Shown: positions 35,910 to 45,160, counted from the first letter of the stretch. The stretch: 56,413 nucleotides of DNA from Hellea sp. (GCA_020629135.1 JAHDDX010000009.1:1-56413); one strand, 5' to 3'. The notes: generated by a model not told the origin, from the sequence alone. Translations and numbers: made by a program.

Positions 35910-37073
35910 TTAATCTGAATTAACCTCTGCCTGTTTTTCAAGCTTACGGCGTTCACTTGCCCGCATTTTTTCACTTTCGGATTTCAGCTGTCCGCAAGCC
36001 GCCAAAATATCGCGTCCGCGTGGGGTGCGAATGGGGGCCGCATAGCCAGCTCGATTGACGATTTCACCAAAGCGTTCAATCGTTTCCCAATCTGAACACT
36101 CATAGGGACTTTCGGGCCACGGATTAAATGGTATCAGGTTCACCTTGGCCGGAATACCGCGCAAGAGATTGATCAATTCCCGGGCGTGTTTGGGGCTGTC
36201 ATTAATGCCTTTCAGCATTACATATTCAAAGGTTATCCGTCTTGCATTGGACAGGCCGGGATAATTCCGACAGGCTTCCATCAAGTCTTTCAATGGATAT
36301 TTGCGATTGATCGGCATGATCTTCTCGCGCAGTTCATCATTGGCCGCATGCAGTGAAATCGCCAACATGGCATTGGTACGTTCGCCCAAGGGCTCGATTT
36401 CTGGAACGACGCCTGAGGTCGAGACAGTGACCCGTCGTCGCCCAATCGCCATGCCAGTATCATCAGAGATTGTCCCAATAGCTTCGGCAACATTATCCGT
36501 ATTATAAAGCGGCTCGCCCATGCCCATAAACACGATATTGGTAAGCTTGCGGTTGTCAGTCGTGGTCGGCCATTCGCCGAGATCATCGCGGGCCATCATA
36601 ACCTGCAGAACGATTTCTTGTGCCGTCAGATTTCGCACCAGTTTTTGTGTGCCCGTATGACAAAATTTACAGGTCAAGGTGCAGCCAACCTGTGAGGAAA
36701 CGCAAAGCGCGCCGGTTTTGGATACGTCCGGGATAAAGACGCTTTCGACTTCAATGCCGGGGGCCATCCGCGTGAGATATTTGCGTGTGCCGTCCACACT
36801 GACCTGACGTTCCACAATTTCCGGTCTGGCCAAGGAAAAATGTGTCGCCATTTTTTCTCGCAAAGGTTTGGCGATATTTGTCATTTGATCCCAATCCGTG
36901 ACACCGAAATTATAGATCCACTGAAAGATCTGACTGGTACGCATTTTCAGCTTTTTATCTTCAATGCCGATAGATTTCAGATGCTCGGATATTTGCGCAC
37001 GGCTCAGCCCCGGCAGGCGCGTGCGCGTATCCGTTTCCGTTGTCGGGGGGTGAGATATCAGAGTTGTGGCCAT
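35910..37073 (-). CDS. rlmN: 23S rRNA/tRNA adenine C2-methyltransferase RlmN
   Basis: 387 residues. The radical-SAM cluster motif is present (CTLTCKFC, about 130-137), as are GMGEPLYN and the second catalytic cysteine, Cys360, in LAACGQL. RlmN methylates C2 of A2503 in 23S rRNA and A37 of several tRNAs by a methyl-cysteine mechanism. The N-terminal region with [19 protein letters not shown] is typical. The extra C-terminal charged tail ([15 protein letters not shown]) is short and probably unstructured. Confidence 0.97.
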   Translation of the reverse strand: MATTLISHPPTTETDTRTRLPGLSRAQISEHLKSIGIEDKKLKMRTSQIFQWIYNFGVTDWDQMTNIAKPLREKMATHFSLARPEIVERQVSVDGTRKYLTRMAPGIEVESVFIPDVSKTGALCVSSQVGCTLTCKFCHTGTQKLVRNLTAQEIVLQVMMARDDLGEWPTTTDNRKLTNIVFMGMGEPLYNTDNVAEAIGTISDDTGMAIGRRRVTVSTSGVVPEIEPLGERTNAMLAISLHAANDELREKIMPINRKYPLKDLMEACRNYPGLSNARRITFEYVMLKGINDSPKHARELINLLRGIPAKVNLIPFNPWPESPYECSDWETIERFGEIVNRAGYAAPIRTPRGRDILAACGQLKSESEKMRASERRKLEKQAEVNSD

Positions 37074-37121
37074 AATCGGCGGCGCTTTATCACGGTTTTG
37101 ACCGTAAGGCCAAGCTTTGTC

Positions 37122-37625
37122 TTAGCTGCAGGCAGATTTCGCTGATTTGAGGGCGGCTGTCACGCCGCTGAGCGAAAAGGAGTAATTGACGACTGTACCG
37201 CGCTGGCTCATGGCGCTGACGCGCATTGTCGATCCATCCCGCATGGCTTTGACCAAGCGCTTTTCGTCGCCGCCATCATCAATGAAGGCCTCGTTTTGAG
37301 AGACATACATTGGAAATTTTGCGCTACCGACCCGCGCCGTTGGCGGGCTGTTTGGCTTAAGCGGATATCCGGCCAGGAAACTGGGTTGTTCCGATGCGAC
37401 CCCGGATTTCCAGCTCGCGACCATGAAATAGATATCGCCGTGGTTCACATTGGACGGGGATTTGGCTGTCGGTTTGGCCAGCACGTAACAGACTTTCTGG
37501 CCGCCATCCATTCGGGAATAGGTCGTCCATTGACCGTGAGTTTTTTCAAGCTTTGGCTTAGCTGCAAGCGAGGTCGAAGGCAGGGCGGTTAAAAGAGCGG
37601 CGATGAGAAATGTTTGAAGCTTCAT
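37122..37625 (-). CDS. Invasion-associated locus B (IalB) family protein
   Basis: 167 residues with a Sec signal peptide (cleavage after TSLAA, about residue 22). The mature part starts with a Trp-centred strand (HGQWTTYSRMDGGQKVCYVLA) and contains an internal repeat and the C-terminal motif SLSGVTAALKSAKSAC, as in the IalB/DUF-type periplasmic proteins widespread in alphaproteobacteria. The two Cys likely form a disulfide. Function is unclear; the name comes from Bartonella invasion work. Confidence 0.85.
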   Translation of the reverse strand: MKLQTFLIAALLTALPSTSLAAKPKLEKTHGQWTTYSRMDGGQKVCYVLAKPTAKSPSNVNHGDIYFMVASWKSGVASEQPSFLAGYPLKPNSPPTARVGSAKFPMYVSQNEAFIDDGGDEKRLVKAMRDGSTMRVSAMSQRGTVVNYSFSLSGVTAALKSAKSACS

Positions 37626-37758
37626 GGGGAATCCATAATTTTACCCCCGCTATATAGCCGAATTTAGCCTTAATAGGCAGTTAATTTCAGTGATATTTAC
37701 ATCAGTCTTACCGTTGTATTCGCCGTCTGGGGGAATAAATGGCCTTAATTCCCCTGTA

Positions 37759-37774
37759 TGGCACAGAGCTTGCA
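37759..37774 (+). promoter_or_regulatory. Sigma-54 (-24/-12) promoter of the PilZ gene
   Basis: TGGCAC (37759-37764), a 5-nt spacer and TTGCA (37770-37774) give exactly the GG-N10-GC spacing of RpoN promoters, with near-consensus bases on both sides. Transcription would start at about 37784, leaving a 25-nt leader for the PilZ gene at 37810. In Caulobacter RpoN controls flagellar and stalk genes. No activator site was identified. Confidence 0.78.
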
Positions 37775-37809
37775 ATATAACGGAGGTGTGTAACAAAGAG
37801 AGACGGATC

Positions 37810-38085
37810 ATGTCTGTTGAAAATGAAATCCATAAGGACCGCCGGGCGCATCAAAGACCGCGTTTCTTCAAGGAAGTGAAGATTATCTTCAATAACAGTA
37901 AATGCGTTTATGATGCTTACCTACGCAATGTCTCTGCTTATGGTGCGCAACTGGATACGCGCATGAGCGACTACATGCCGAGTGAATTTGCGGTGCATTT
38001 TGTGAGTGACGCCATGACGGTGCCCGCCAAAGTGATCTGGCGCAGTCGAGATGCCATTGGCGTGGAATTTAAACACGCTGCTTAG
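37810..38085 (+). CDS. PilZ domain protein
   Basis: 91 residues from the ATG at 37810; an upstream in-frame extension to 37690 is excluded because it would overlap the sigma-54 promoter. The c-di-GMP binding pattern is partly visible: RRAHQRPRFF (the RxxxR-like basic motif) and later NVSAYGAQLDTR, which replaces the usual D/NxSxxG (here NVSAYG). So the protein probably binds c-di-GMP. It stands alone and converges with the SpoU methyltransferase. Small PilZ proteins relay c-di-GMP to flagella, pili or polysaccharide machinery. Confidence 0.8.
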   Translation: MSVENEIHKDRRAHQRPRFFKEVKIIFNNSKCVYDAYLRNVSAYGAQLDTRMSDYMPSEFAVHFVSDAMTVPAKVIWRSRDAIGVEFKHAA

Positions 38086-38086
38086 C

Positions 38087-38608
38087 CTATCGTCGATAGG
38101 ACGGTTTTTGCCAGTTTTTAGTTTCGTCCAGTTCGGGTCCGCCGGGGCGGACAGGGCGTTCCGGATATCCTCCAAAACATAAGGTTCGATCATAAAGGGT
38201 CAGGGCCGCCGCCAGGCTGACATTAATGCAGAATTTGGTTGGTATTTTAACAATATGATCGCATCGGGCCTGCATGTCCTTTGACAGAGATCCTTGTTCG
38301 GGGCCGAGCATATAAACCGCGTTTAATGGGTGACGAAAACTCGGTAAGTCTACGGCATTATCGGTTAATTCCACGCCGACCATCTGACAACCTTTTGGGA
38401 GTACGAGATCATCGACATTATCCCATTCATAATAGGGTAGATGGGATTGTGATCGGGATGTATCGGTGCGCTTGACCTCTAACGCTTTATGGTGCGCGTT
38501 CACAGTAAAGGCGAAACTCGCGCCGAAGGCATGCGCGGTCCGGAGAACGGCTCCCAGATTATAGGCTTTGGAAATGCCTTCGACGCCAATACCAAAATAT
38601 CCTCTCAT
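38087..38608 (-). CDS. SpoU/TrmH-family RNA 2'-O-methyltransferase
   Basis: 173 residues, the catalytic SPOUT knot without an extra substrate-binding domain. Motif 1 NLGAVLRTAHAFGAS, motif 2 YMLGPEQGSLS and motif 3 PTKFCINVSLAAALTLYD are all present (the usual IPM...LNVSVA is FCINVSLA). It should methylate a ribose 2'-OH of tRNA or rRNA with SAM; the exact site is unknown. Its ATG overlaps the MFS stop as ATGA, making it the last gene of the TetR-plsC-MFS operon. Confidence 0.87.
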   Translation of the reverse strand: MRGYFGIGVEGISKAYNLGAVLRTAHAFGASFAFTVNAHHKALEVKRTDTSRSQSHLPYYEWDNVDDLVLPKGCQMVGVELTDNAVDLPSFRHPLNAVYMLGPEQGSLSKDMQARCDHIVKIPTKFCINVSLAAALTLYDRTLCFGGYPERPVRPGGPELDETKNWQKPSYRR

Positions 38609-39942
38609 CCTTCACCTGCGTAACTTTGATAATTGTGAGGATGAAAGACGCGCCAAGCACAATAGGCGGCCACGACGGCGCTGACGATGACGATAAACAA
38701 AAATGGCGACTTAGGCGGTAGTTTCGAATAGCCAAGGAAATATAAACCAAAGGTAACGACATTCACTGCCAGATTTAGAAGAACGGCGCCCGCTGCCATC
38801 AACCGGGCACGATTTTCTGGCTTGGCCCGTCTTTGAGCCATGGCCTGTAAGGGTACGACAAATAATCCGGCGCTGATCGACGCTCCGACAACATCCACAA
38901 TGAAACGGGGCGTTTCCTTTGCAGCGTAAAAGCTTTCGAGATTTCCCAGTTCCACACGAGTAGATTGTTGGCCGTTTATATAAAGATCCAGAGTAAAAAT
39001 AATGACGCCGATTATGCCGATGGTCGTCAGGCCAATAGCTTCGCGTCCGCGGGCTAAGACCATACATAAAAGCGATCCGACCAGAATGCCGACCGTGCAA
39101 AAAACGAGAACCATAGTTAGAACCCATTCATCATATCGCATGACATCTGCAATATAGATCGGGAAGGCGGTGACAAAAATTGTGGCAAGCCCGTAAAACC
39201 AGGCAATTCCCAGCATAGGGCGAAATACCGGCTTGTCGGCCCAGGCATCTCTAAGCGTTTTATAAATGGCTGTTATAGGATTGTAATCGACTTTCAGATC
39301 CGGTCTGGGAGCGGGGGCTTTGGGGACGTTTTCAGCGGCCAGCCACCCGACCAGAGCAAGCACGATTAATATTATGGCGATAACTCTGGGACCATTGAGC
39401 CAACCAATCTCAGGAAAGGCCATCAAAACGATAAGTGTTCCGACCGATTGACCAAGCAAGACGGAAAAAAATTGAAATCCACTCATCAGGCTATTGCCGG
39501 TGATCAATTCTTTGTCCGTGAGCCATTGCGGGAGAACAGCGTTTTTTGTCGGCGAGAAAAAGGCTGACTGCGCGCCCATACAAACCAGGGTACAGGCCAG
39601 AATTGCCGGGCTGTTAAAGAAAAAGCCAAAAGCGGCTAAAATCATGATCAGGACTTCGGCTCGCTTGATCCATTTTAGGATAACACCGCGATCAACCTTA
39701 TCCGCGATTTGCCCGGCAATTGTGCACAATATCAAAAACGGCATGGTGAAGAGCAGGGCTGCTAGTGGCACGACGGAGCTACGCGGAAGGTTTTCGGAAA
39801 ATAAAATAACGCCAGCATAGGTGACGAGGGCGATCAGTGCATTTTTGAGGGCATTGTCATTAAATGTGCCCGCCTGAAATAACACAAACAGCGGCAGGAA
39901 GCGCCGCTGTTTTAGTAGATGTCCAGCCTGCCGGGCGCTCAT
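38605..39942 (-). CDS. LplT-like MFS transporter (probable lysophospholipid flippase)
   Basis: 445 residues, 12 membrane helices. The start KQRRFLPLFVLFQAGTFNDN and NPTKNAVLPQWLT-like stretch (FSPTKNAVLPQWLTDKELI) match the LplT branch of the major facilitator superfamily, which flips lysophospholipids inward for reacylation. It overlaps both neighbours by 4 bp: the PlsC-like acyltransferase upstream and the RNA methyltransferase downstream. Many bacteria carry the same two activities fused in one polypeptide (LplT-Aas). Here they are separate, so the pair is read as a phospholipid-remodelling module (inference from neighbourhood). Confidence 0.82.
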   Translation of the reverse strand: MSARQAGHLLKQRRFLPLFVLFQAGTFNDNALKNALIALVTYAGVILFSENLPRSSVVPLAALLFTMPFLILCTIAGQIADKVDRGVILKWIKRAEVLIMILAAFGFFFNSPAILACTLVCMGAQSAFFSPTKNAVLPQWLTDKELITGNSLMSGFQFFSVLLGQSVGTLIVLMAFPEIGWLNGPRVIAIILIVLALVGWLAAENVPKAPAPRPDLKVDYNPITAIYKTLRDAWADKPVFRPMLGIAWFYGLATIFVTAFPIYIADVMRYDEWVLTMVLVFCTVGILVGSLLCMVLARGREAIGLTTIGIIGVIIFTLDLYINGQQSTRVELGNLESFYAAKETPRFIVDVVGASISAGLFVVPLQAMAQRRAKPENRARLMAAGAVLLNLAVNVVTFGLYFLGYSKLPPKSPFLFIVIVSAVVAAYCAWRVFHPHNYQSYAGEG

Positions 39943-40745
39943 GACAGGTCTCCTTCCGCTTCCCTTTTCAAGCGGGCTTTGCGGGCGGCCTTGTTTTCCG
40001 AGAGCTTGCCAATATCGTCAGGATTAAGGGCTCCTAAATTGTCCATGTCCAAAAGCTCAAGGCTGCGTGTTTCAATCACGTCTTGTAGCTTTTCCATAAA
40101 CTCATCCTTACTCAGCCCCGGCATGATCGGTGGGAGCATTTCCACCGTGGCCTCTCCTGGATATTTTTTCAAGTCTACTTGGTTCCATCTCTGGCCGAGA
40201 TTGGTTGCCACGGGGACAACTGGACACTCGAAATCCCGGTAAAGGTGATACACACCTTTGCGGTAACGGTGATGGGTGCCGACCTGTGACAGATGACCTT
40301 CGGGATAAATCAATAAGCGTCGACCTTGGGATTTTACCAAGGCGGCGGTTTCGGCCATCTTTCGGCGTTGATCAACACCGCCGCAGCTATCGATAACGAC
40401 GGCGTTCATTTTCGCCAGTATCCGTTTTAGGGTGAAAAACCGTTCCAAGTGATCGCCGGTCACAAAGGCCAAGTCGTCAAATTGTGAGAACAGAACGATA
40501 CCGTCACCATAGCTTTGATGTTTCGCAGCAAAAATTACGGGACCATCGACCGGTACATTATTGTGTCCTGAAACACCAACCCTGATGTCGGCGATTTTTC
40601 GCATGCCCCAGACCATGACCCGGGTATACCGGCGCAGGCTGGCCATCATGATCTTCCGGCCGGGTAAAAAAGACAATGTCACCGCGATCAACGCGTAAAA
40701 CAAGGTCGTCAGAAAAAAGAAGATATTAAATAATAAAGATCGCAC
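39939..40745 (-). CDS. plsC: 1-acyl-glycerol-3-phosphate acyltransferase (PlsC family)
   Basis: 268 residues. A membrane-associated start (LLFNIFFFLTTLFYALIAV) is followed by the acyltransferase block I HQSYGD (the HX4D catalytic pair) and block III YPEGHL. It transfers an acyl chain to a lysophosphatidic acid or lysophospholipid at the membrane surface. Being coupled to an LplT-like transporter, it may act in remodelling rather than de novo synthesis. Three bases separate it from the TetR gene. Confidence 0.9.
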   Translation of the reverse strand: MRSLLFNIFFFLTTLFYALIAVTLSFLPGRKIMMASLRRYTRVMVWGMRKIADIRVGVSGHNNVPVDGPVIFAAKHQSYGDGIVLFSQFDDLAFVTGDHLERFFTLKRILAKMNAVVIDSCGGVDQRRKMAETAALVKSQGRRLLIYPEGHLSQVGTHHRYRKGVYHLYRDFECPVVPVATNLGQRWNQVDLKKYPGEATVEMLPPIMPGLSKDEFMEKLQDVIETRSLELLDMDNLGALNPDDIGKLSENKAARKARLKREAEGDLS

Positions 40746-40748
40746 GGC

Positions 40749-41357
40749 TTAGTCCTCTTCTTCAAAATTCAAAACAGCTAAGACTTTCTGGGTAAATAGA
40801 TCCGTTCGGGCAGAAAGCGGGCCGTCAACAAAGCCCAGAACCTTGGCTTGTGCGGATTGCAGGACAATTCCAAGTGCCATGGCGCTTAATATATAAGGGT
40901 CCATATGACGTATCGTGCCCTGATCCATGGCCCGTCCAAGAAGTTCGGCAGCGGCACCAATAGGGCTTTGCACGGGGTTCTCGGAAATCCGGCGGAAATG
41001 GTGCAAATGCAGAATGTGATATTTGAACAAGGTCCAGTCATCATCCGCAATTCGACAATAATGCTGAACAATAAAATGCACGGTCTCTTTGAGATTGTCA
41101 TGGGCCATGCCGGCGGTTTCGATCATTTCTGTGAGGCGTTCATTAATGGCGCTCATAAGGGCGCGGGCCAGGGCCTCCTTACCGTCGAAATGGCGATAAA
41201 TTGCCCCTTCAGATATGCCGGCCATTTTGGCGATCTGTTTAGTCGATACGCCGTCAATGCCGTGTTCTGCAAACAAGGTGACGGCCGCGCGCTCGATCTT
41301 GGCTTTGGTGGACCCATCCGTGGATGACACGCCGCGCATCTTGATATTTACAGTCAT
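40749..41357 (-). CDS. TetR-family regulator of the plsC-MFS operon
   Basis: 202 residues. The N-terminal TetR helix-turn-helix is clear (FAEHGIDGVSTKQIAKMAGI, SEGAIYRHFDGKEALARAL); the C-terminal ligand domain is variable. It leads the operon with plsC, the MFS gene and the SpoU gene, and a 24-bp palindrome lies in its promoter, so it probably represses itself and the operon until a lipid or fatty-acid ligand binds. AGGA precedes the ATG. Confidence 0.9.
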   Translation of the reverse strand: MTVNIKMRGVSSTDGSTKAKIERAAVTLFAEHGIDGVSTKQIAKMAGISEGAIYRHFDGKEALARALMSAINERLTEMIETAGMAHDNLKETVHFIVQHYCRIADDDWTLFKYHILHLHHFRRISENPVQSPIGAAAELLGRAMDQGTIRHMDPYILSAMALGIVLQSAQAKVLGFVDGPLSARTDLFTQKVLAVLNFEEED

Positions 41358-41377
41358 AATTCCTCACATTTATTTAA

Positions 41378-41401
41378 ATAAGTAAGTGTTCACTTACTTA
41401 T
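41378..41401. promoter_or_regulatory. TetR-type operator palindrome
   Basis: ATAAGTAAGTG (41378-41388), 2 nt, CACTTACTTAT (41391-41401) form a perfect 11-bp inverted repeat about 20 bp before the TetR start codon, where it would overlap the promoter. Half-site and length suit a TetR dimer pair. Confidence 0.8.
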
Positions 41402-41426
41402 ATATGATAAAAACTGTGAATATGCA

Positions 41427-41444
41427 AGTGAGTAATCACTCATT
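41427..41444. promoter_or_regulatory. Second, imperfect TetR-type operator
   Basis: AGTGAGTAATCACTCATT reads as a near palindrome, and its GAGT/ACTC core resembles the primary 41378-41401 site (AAGTAAGTG half-site). It lies 26 bp further upstream, so two dimers could bind side by side. Weaker and inferred. Confidence 0.45.
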
Positions 41445-41487
41445 ATTTAAAAACTTGATGTATGAAAGGTGAATATTCCTAAAAAAC

Positions 41488-42345
41488 CTAGTAGGCAGAG
41501 GCGGTTACGGCGCCGTCACCACAGGCAAAAGCATGACGAATACCTTCGGAATTATAGGGCGTGGAGACATTGCCATGGCGATCCACGGCGATCAGCCCGC
41601 CATACCCACCGAGCGCGCCCATATCGGCCAATGCCGCGCGAGTCGCCTCATTTAGGCTCTCACCCAGATATTTCACACGTGCGGCCACATCTGCGGCGAC
41701 AGCCGCCTTCATGAAATATTCGCCTTGCCCGGTACAGGACACAGCGGCATTTTGGTCCGCCCAGCATCCGGCGCCAAGGATCGGGCTGTCTCCCACCCGC
41801 CCGGCCATTTTTCCCATTAATCCGCCGGTTGATGTGGCCGAAGCCAATTTACCGTATTGATCGAGTGCGACGGCGCCCACCGTACCCGTATCCAGGTCTT
41901 GCGGTGTCGCGGTCGTCCCTTGCACCAGATAATAGGCTTTGGGATCGGTGACGGGCTCACAATCTTTATCGGCGGCGAAATGCGCCGCCCCTTTGCCCGC
42001 CAAGAGCAAATGCGGTGTGTCCTCAAGAACGAAACGGGCCACCCGAACCGGATAGCGATACCCCTGCAAGGCGCAGACTCCGCCGGCCCTGCGGGTCGAA
42101 CCGTCCATAATAGAGGCATCAAGTTCATATTCGCCGAGATTATTAGGTCCCGTCCCGCGGCCAGCCACATAGTGTCCGCTATCTTCCAGGGCCATGACAC
42201 ATTCGGTGACGACATCCAGCGAACATTTGCCTGACAACAGGTCGGCTTGCCCCTTTTCACAAACGGTTTTCAAAAAAGCGATTTTTTCAGACTGGTCTTT
42301 GCCGTGATATTGTCCGGCGCCGCCATGAAGTGCGAGAGCTATCAT
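41488..42345 (-). CDS. Isoaspartyl peptidase/L-asparaginase (Ntn hydrolase)
   Basis: 285 residues. An N-terminal nucleophile hydrolase of the plant-type asparaginase family: ALHGGAG at the start, then the autocleavage site DLDTGTVGAVALD, where the Thr of GTVGAV becomes the nucleophile after processing into alpha and beta chains. Other family marks are NRTGxxx-like MDGSTRRAG and GGLMGKMAGRVGDSP. It hydrolyses isoaspartyl dipeptides and asparagine. The cytoplasmic form lacks a signal. Downstream is the TetR operon on the same strand, 130 bp away. Confidence 0.9.
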   Translation of the reverse strand: MIALALHGGAGQYHGKDQSEKIAFLKTVCEKGQADLLSGKCSLDVVTECVMALEDSGHYVAGRGTGPNNLGEYELDASIMDGSTRRAGGVCALQGYRYPVRVARFVLEDTPHLLLAGKGAAHFAADKDCEPVTDPKAYYLVQGTTATPQDLDTGTVGAVALDQYGKLASATSTGGLMGKMAGRVGDSPILGAGCWADQNAAVSCTGQGEYFMKAAVAADVAARVKYLGESLNEATRAALADMGALGGYGGLIAVDRHGNVSTPYNSEGIRHAFACGDGAVTASAY

Positions 42346-42385
42346 TCTGTGACCTTTTGATGCGCAAACTTATTATGGTTTTAGC

Positions 42386-42413
42386 TTGAGCCTGAAGGTC
42401 GCCAAGCTATGTT
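42386..42413 (+). promoter_or_regulatory. Likely promoter of the SDR gene
   Basis: TTGAGC (42386-42391) and TATGTT (42408-42413) with 16 nt between them, giving a start at about 42420 and a 20-nt leader. This supports the ATG at 42440, which has GAGGG before it, over an upstream in-frame TTG start at 42386. Confidence 0.5.
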
Positions 42414-42439
42414 ACGCCCTTAAAATAAAAGAGGGTAAT

Positions 42440-43225
42440 ATGGAACTCAATTCTGACATTTCTGCGATCGTCACAGGTGGGGCCTCCGGTCTCGGCGAAG
42501 CCACAGCCCGGTCGCTGGCCGCCAAGGGCGTCAAAGTCGGTATTTTTGATATGAATACCGAACGCGGCCAAATGGTGGCTGATGATATTGGTGGTGTGTT
42601 CACCAAGGTTGATGTCTCGAGCATTGATAGCGTGGATGCCGGCCTCGACTTTGTCCGCGCGGCCAATGGTCAGGAACGGATCATGGTCAATTGCGCCGGT
42701 ATTGGCCTGGGCATGAAAACCGCTTCGCGCAAACGCGATACCGGAGAGATTCTTGCCCACGACCCGGCCGCCTATATCCGTATTATCAATATCAATCTGA
42801 TCGGATCATTTTTATGCGCGTCCAAATCTGCGGCGGGCATGATGAGCCTCGAGCCCCTCGATCCGGATGGGGAACGCGGTGTGATCATCAATACGGCGTC
42901 AGTCGCCGCCGAAGACGGGCAGATCGGGCAAGTGGCCTATTCATCATCAAAAGGCGGGATCAAAGGCATGACCCTGCCTATGGCGCGGGATCTGGGCCGC
43001 GAAGGCATTCGGGTCAACACCATCCTGCCGGGCTTTTTCGAAACGCCGATTTATGAGCAGATGATCCCAGAGGTCAAAGAAAGCCTGCGCGCCCATGTGG
43101 TCTTCCCGAACCGGTTCGGCAAGCCTGCGGAATATGGGGCTCTGGCGACCTTCCTGTGTGAAAACGTCTATATTAACGGCGAATGCATTCGCTCTGACGC
43201 CTCGGCCCGTATGCCGCCGCGGTAA
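42440..43225 (+). CDS. Short-chain dehydrogenase (3-hydroxyacyl-CoA dehydrogenase type II-like)
   Basis: 261 residues from the ATG at 42440. The Rossmann glycine motif is VTGGASGLGEATA (TGxxxGxG), followed by IFDMN, which favours NAD(H). NCAG, catalytic Ser in NTASVAAEDG and YSSSKGG (YxxxK) complete the SDR active site. The overall pattern resembles HSD17B10-like 3-hydroxyacyl-CoA dehydrogenases of beta-oxidation. It diverges from isoaspartyl peptidase and converges with the TPR gene. Confidence 0.88.
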   Translation: MELNSDISAIVTGGASGLGEATARSLAAKGVKVGIFDMNTERGQMVADDIGGVFTKVDVSSIDSVDAGLDFVRAANGQERIMVNCAGIGLGMKTASRKRDTGEILAHDPAAYIRIININLIGSFLCASKSAAGMMSLEPLDPDGERGVIINTASVAAEDGQIGQVAYSSSKGGIKGMTLPMARDLGREGIRVNTILPGFFETPIYEQMIPEVKESLRAHVVFPNRFGKPAEYGALATFLCENVYINGECIRSDASARMPPR

Positions 43226-43261
43226 AGCGGGCGGTATTGCCGGGAGAAGTCTGCGCGGGTT

Positions 43262-45160
43262 TCACTCTGATGCCGGATTATCTTGGACTGGTAAGCTGTG
43301 GTGATACCCATTGGCACGCCTGAGAGTTGCAAGTTCTTTTAAGCCGGGCTTTTCCCAGAGCGCATGATAGCGCGGGTGCTTTAGGAGTTCGTCCGGATAA
43401 TTCTTCTGGCCATAAAAGGGCAGCATATCGAATGATGCGCCAAACAAATCACCGCGTTCATAGGCCAGTTTTAATGTGTCTATGAACAACTCCGGTGGCA
43501 TAAACTGCGCAAATGTCGGGCCCCATTGCCCGATCGTGTCGGTTACCGGCTCTGTTTTGAATAATTCGATCATTTCCTGTTGTAGCTGTTCAGCGTTGGG
43601 GTCTCCAAATTCCGTTGCGAAATATGCCGGAATGACTTTGACCACTTGTGGCAGTTCGGACTCTGGTAGTGTTTTGATAAAAGCGTGAAAACCGTGCCAG
43701 AGCTTTTGCCATTTCTCGATCTCCGCCGGATCTTCTGAAAGCAATGCAACGGTTGAGCCGAACGCGATAAACCCTTCCTGCAGGCAATTTACGGCCTGAC
43801 ACTCATTATAGAATTTCAGGGCATCATCATCCCGCCCGATCATCGCTTGTAGGTCGGCTCGAATGCGCAAGAAACCGAAATTCAACGGATCCAGTTCGGC
43901 AACTTTATCCCGGGCGGCCAAAGCCTTTTCAGGCTCACCGGTCATCGCCCAATACACAGCATAAGCCAGCTCAGTCTGCTTGGGATCTATTTGCCGGGCG
44001 CGTTCAAACAGATCCTGAGCTCCGTCAAAATCCAGATGTTCGCTGATCCGCCAATGACCGGCCACTAAAAGAGCTTCAAGATTTTGAGGGTTTGTTGCCA
44101 GAGCGCGGTCAAGCGCTTGATCAATTTTTTTAGAAAATGCTTCTTTGTCACGCGACAACGGCGAGCCTTTACTGCCCAGCCCCGTCAGAGCCAATGCGGA
44201 CCAGGCTTCTGAAAAACCGGGGTCAATCTCAACCGCGCGTTCGAAGGCTTTGAAGGATTTGAAACGATTCTCATTATTGCGCATTCGAAGGCTCCACAAC
44301 GCCTTGCCGTTTAGAAACGCTTCATAGGCGGCAGGGTCAATGCCGTCGCCCGTTGGCTTGGATTGACCGATCCCCACCCCTAAACGTATTTGAAGGGTTC
44401 TTGATATCGCGGCGACAATGCGATCCTCGATGAGGAATAAATCGGCCATTTCCGGCTCAAATGTCTCTGTCCAGATATGATAGCCATCATCGGTTCGAAC
44501 CAATTGGGCCGTAATTCTTATCCTATCGCCGGACCGCCTGATCGACCCCTCTAATATATGGGCGACTTCTAGGCGTTCACCGATTTCTTTTATATCCAGG
44601 TCCTGATCTGCAAGCGCAAATGAGGAGGTGCGGGCGGAAACTTTCAATTCCGGGATTTTCGCAAGACGATTAAGTGTTTCTTCGGCGACGGCGCGACCCA
44701 AAAACAAATCACTTTGTTCCGCGCTCATGGCTTCGAAAGGTAGAACCGCGATAGATTTTTCAGGGGCGTCGATAATCTCGGCGCTGCGTTCGGTTTTACT
44801 GGTCATCACATTAGGGCTTAGAATTCTTAGGCCCAAAACCCCGACGATAAACAAGGTGATTGCAATGGCGGCAATGTCAAACAGTTCTATCTTTGCGTCT
44901 TGTCCACTGATATCCGCTTGCGGAATGTCTTTGTTTCGAACCAGGCCTTCCGACGTGAATTGAAATACCCAGGCCAGGACGATCACTGGTATCAAGCCCA
45001 TGACCAATATGCTGATGACCGATGTGTCGAACCAGGTTGGCAAAACCAGAGCGTGTTCCAATGTTTGAGCCACCAATAAGAGGGCATAACCGACGCCGAT
45101 ATAGGCGCCGACGGTTCGAAATACCCGGCGTTTGATCAATTCTGTCCAAAACGTTTTCAT
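43262..45160 (-). CDS. Membrane TPR protein with FlgO-like domain
   Basis: 632 residues. Three hydrophobic segments near the N-terminus (about 12-35, 45-65 and 95-115) replace the winged helix of the paralogue at 8525. Then comes the same FlgO/TolB-N-like domain (IAVLPFEAMSAEQSDLFLG, HILEGSIRRSGDRIRI) and TPR repeats (about 270-560). Such proteins are often annotated as adenylate cyclase-like, but no nucleotide-cyclase domain is present. Function is probably sensory or scaffold at the membrane. Downstream of it is the convergent SDR gene. Confidence 0.78.
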   Translation of the reverse strand: MKTFWTELIKRRVFRTVGAYIGVGYALLLVAQTLEHALVLPTWFDTSVISILVMGLIPVIVLAWVFQFTSEGLVRNKDIPQADISGQDAKIELFDIAAIAITLFIVGVLGLRILSPNVMTSKTERSAEIIDAPEKSIAVLPFEAMSAEQSDLFLGRAVAEETLNRLAKIPELKVSARTSSFALADQDLDIKEIGERLEVAHILEGSIRRSGDRIRITAQLVRTDDGYHIWTETFEPEMADLFLIEDRIVAAISRTLQIRLGVGIGQSKPTGDGIDPAAYEAFLNGKALWSLRMRNNENRFKSFKAFERAVEIDPGFSEAWSALALTGLGSKGSPLSRDKEAFSKKIDQALDRALATNPQNLEALLVAGHWRISEHLDFDGAQDLFERARQIDPKQTELAYAVYWAMTGEPEKALAARDKVAELDPLNFGFLRIRADLQAMIGRDDDALKFYNECQAVNCLQEGFIAFGSTVALLSEDPAEIEKWQKLWHGFHAFIKTLPESELPQVVKVIPAYFATEFGDPNAEQLQQEMIELFKTEPVTDTIGQWGPTFAQFMPPELFIDTLKLAYERGDLFGASFDMLPFYGQKNYPDELLKHPRYHALWEKPGLKELATLRRANGYHHSLPVQDNPASE

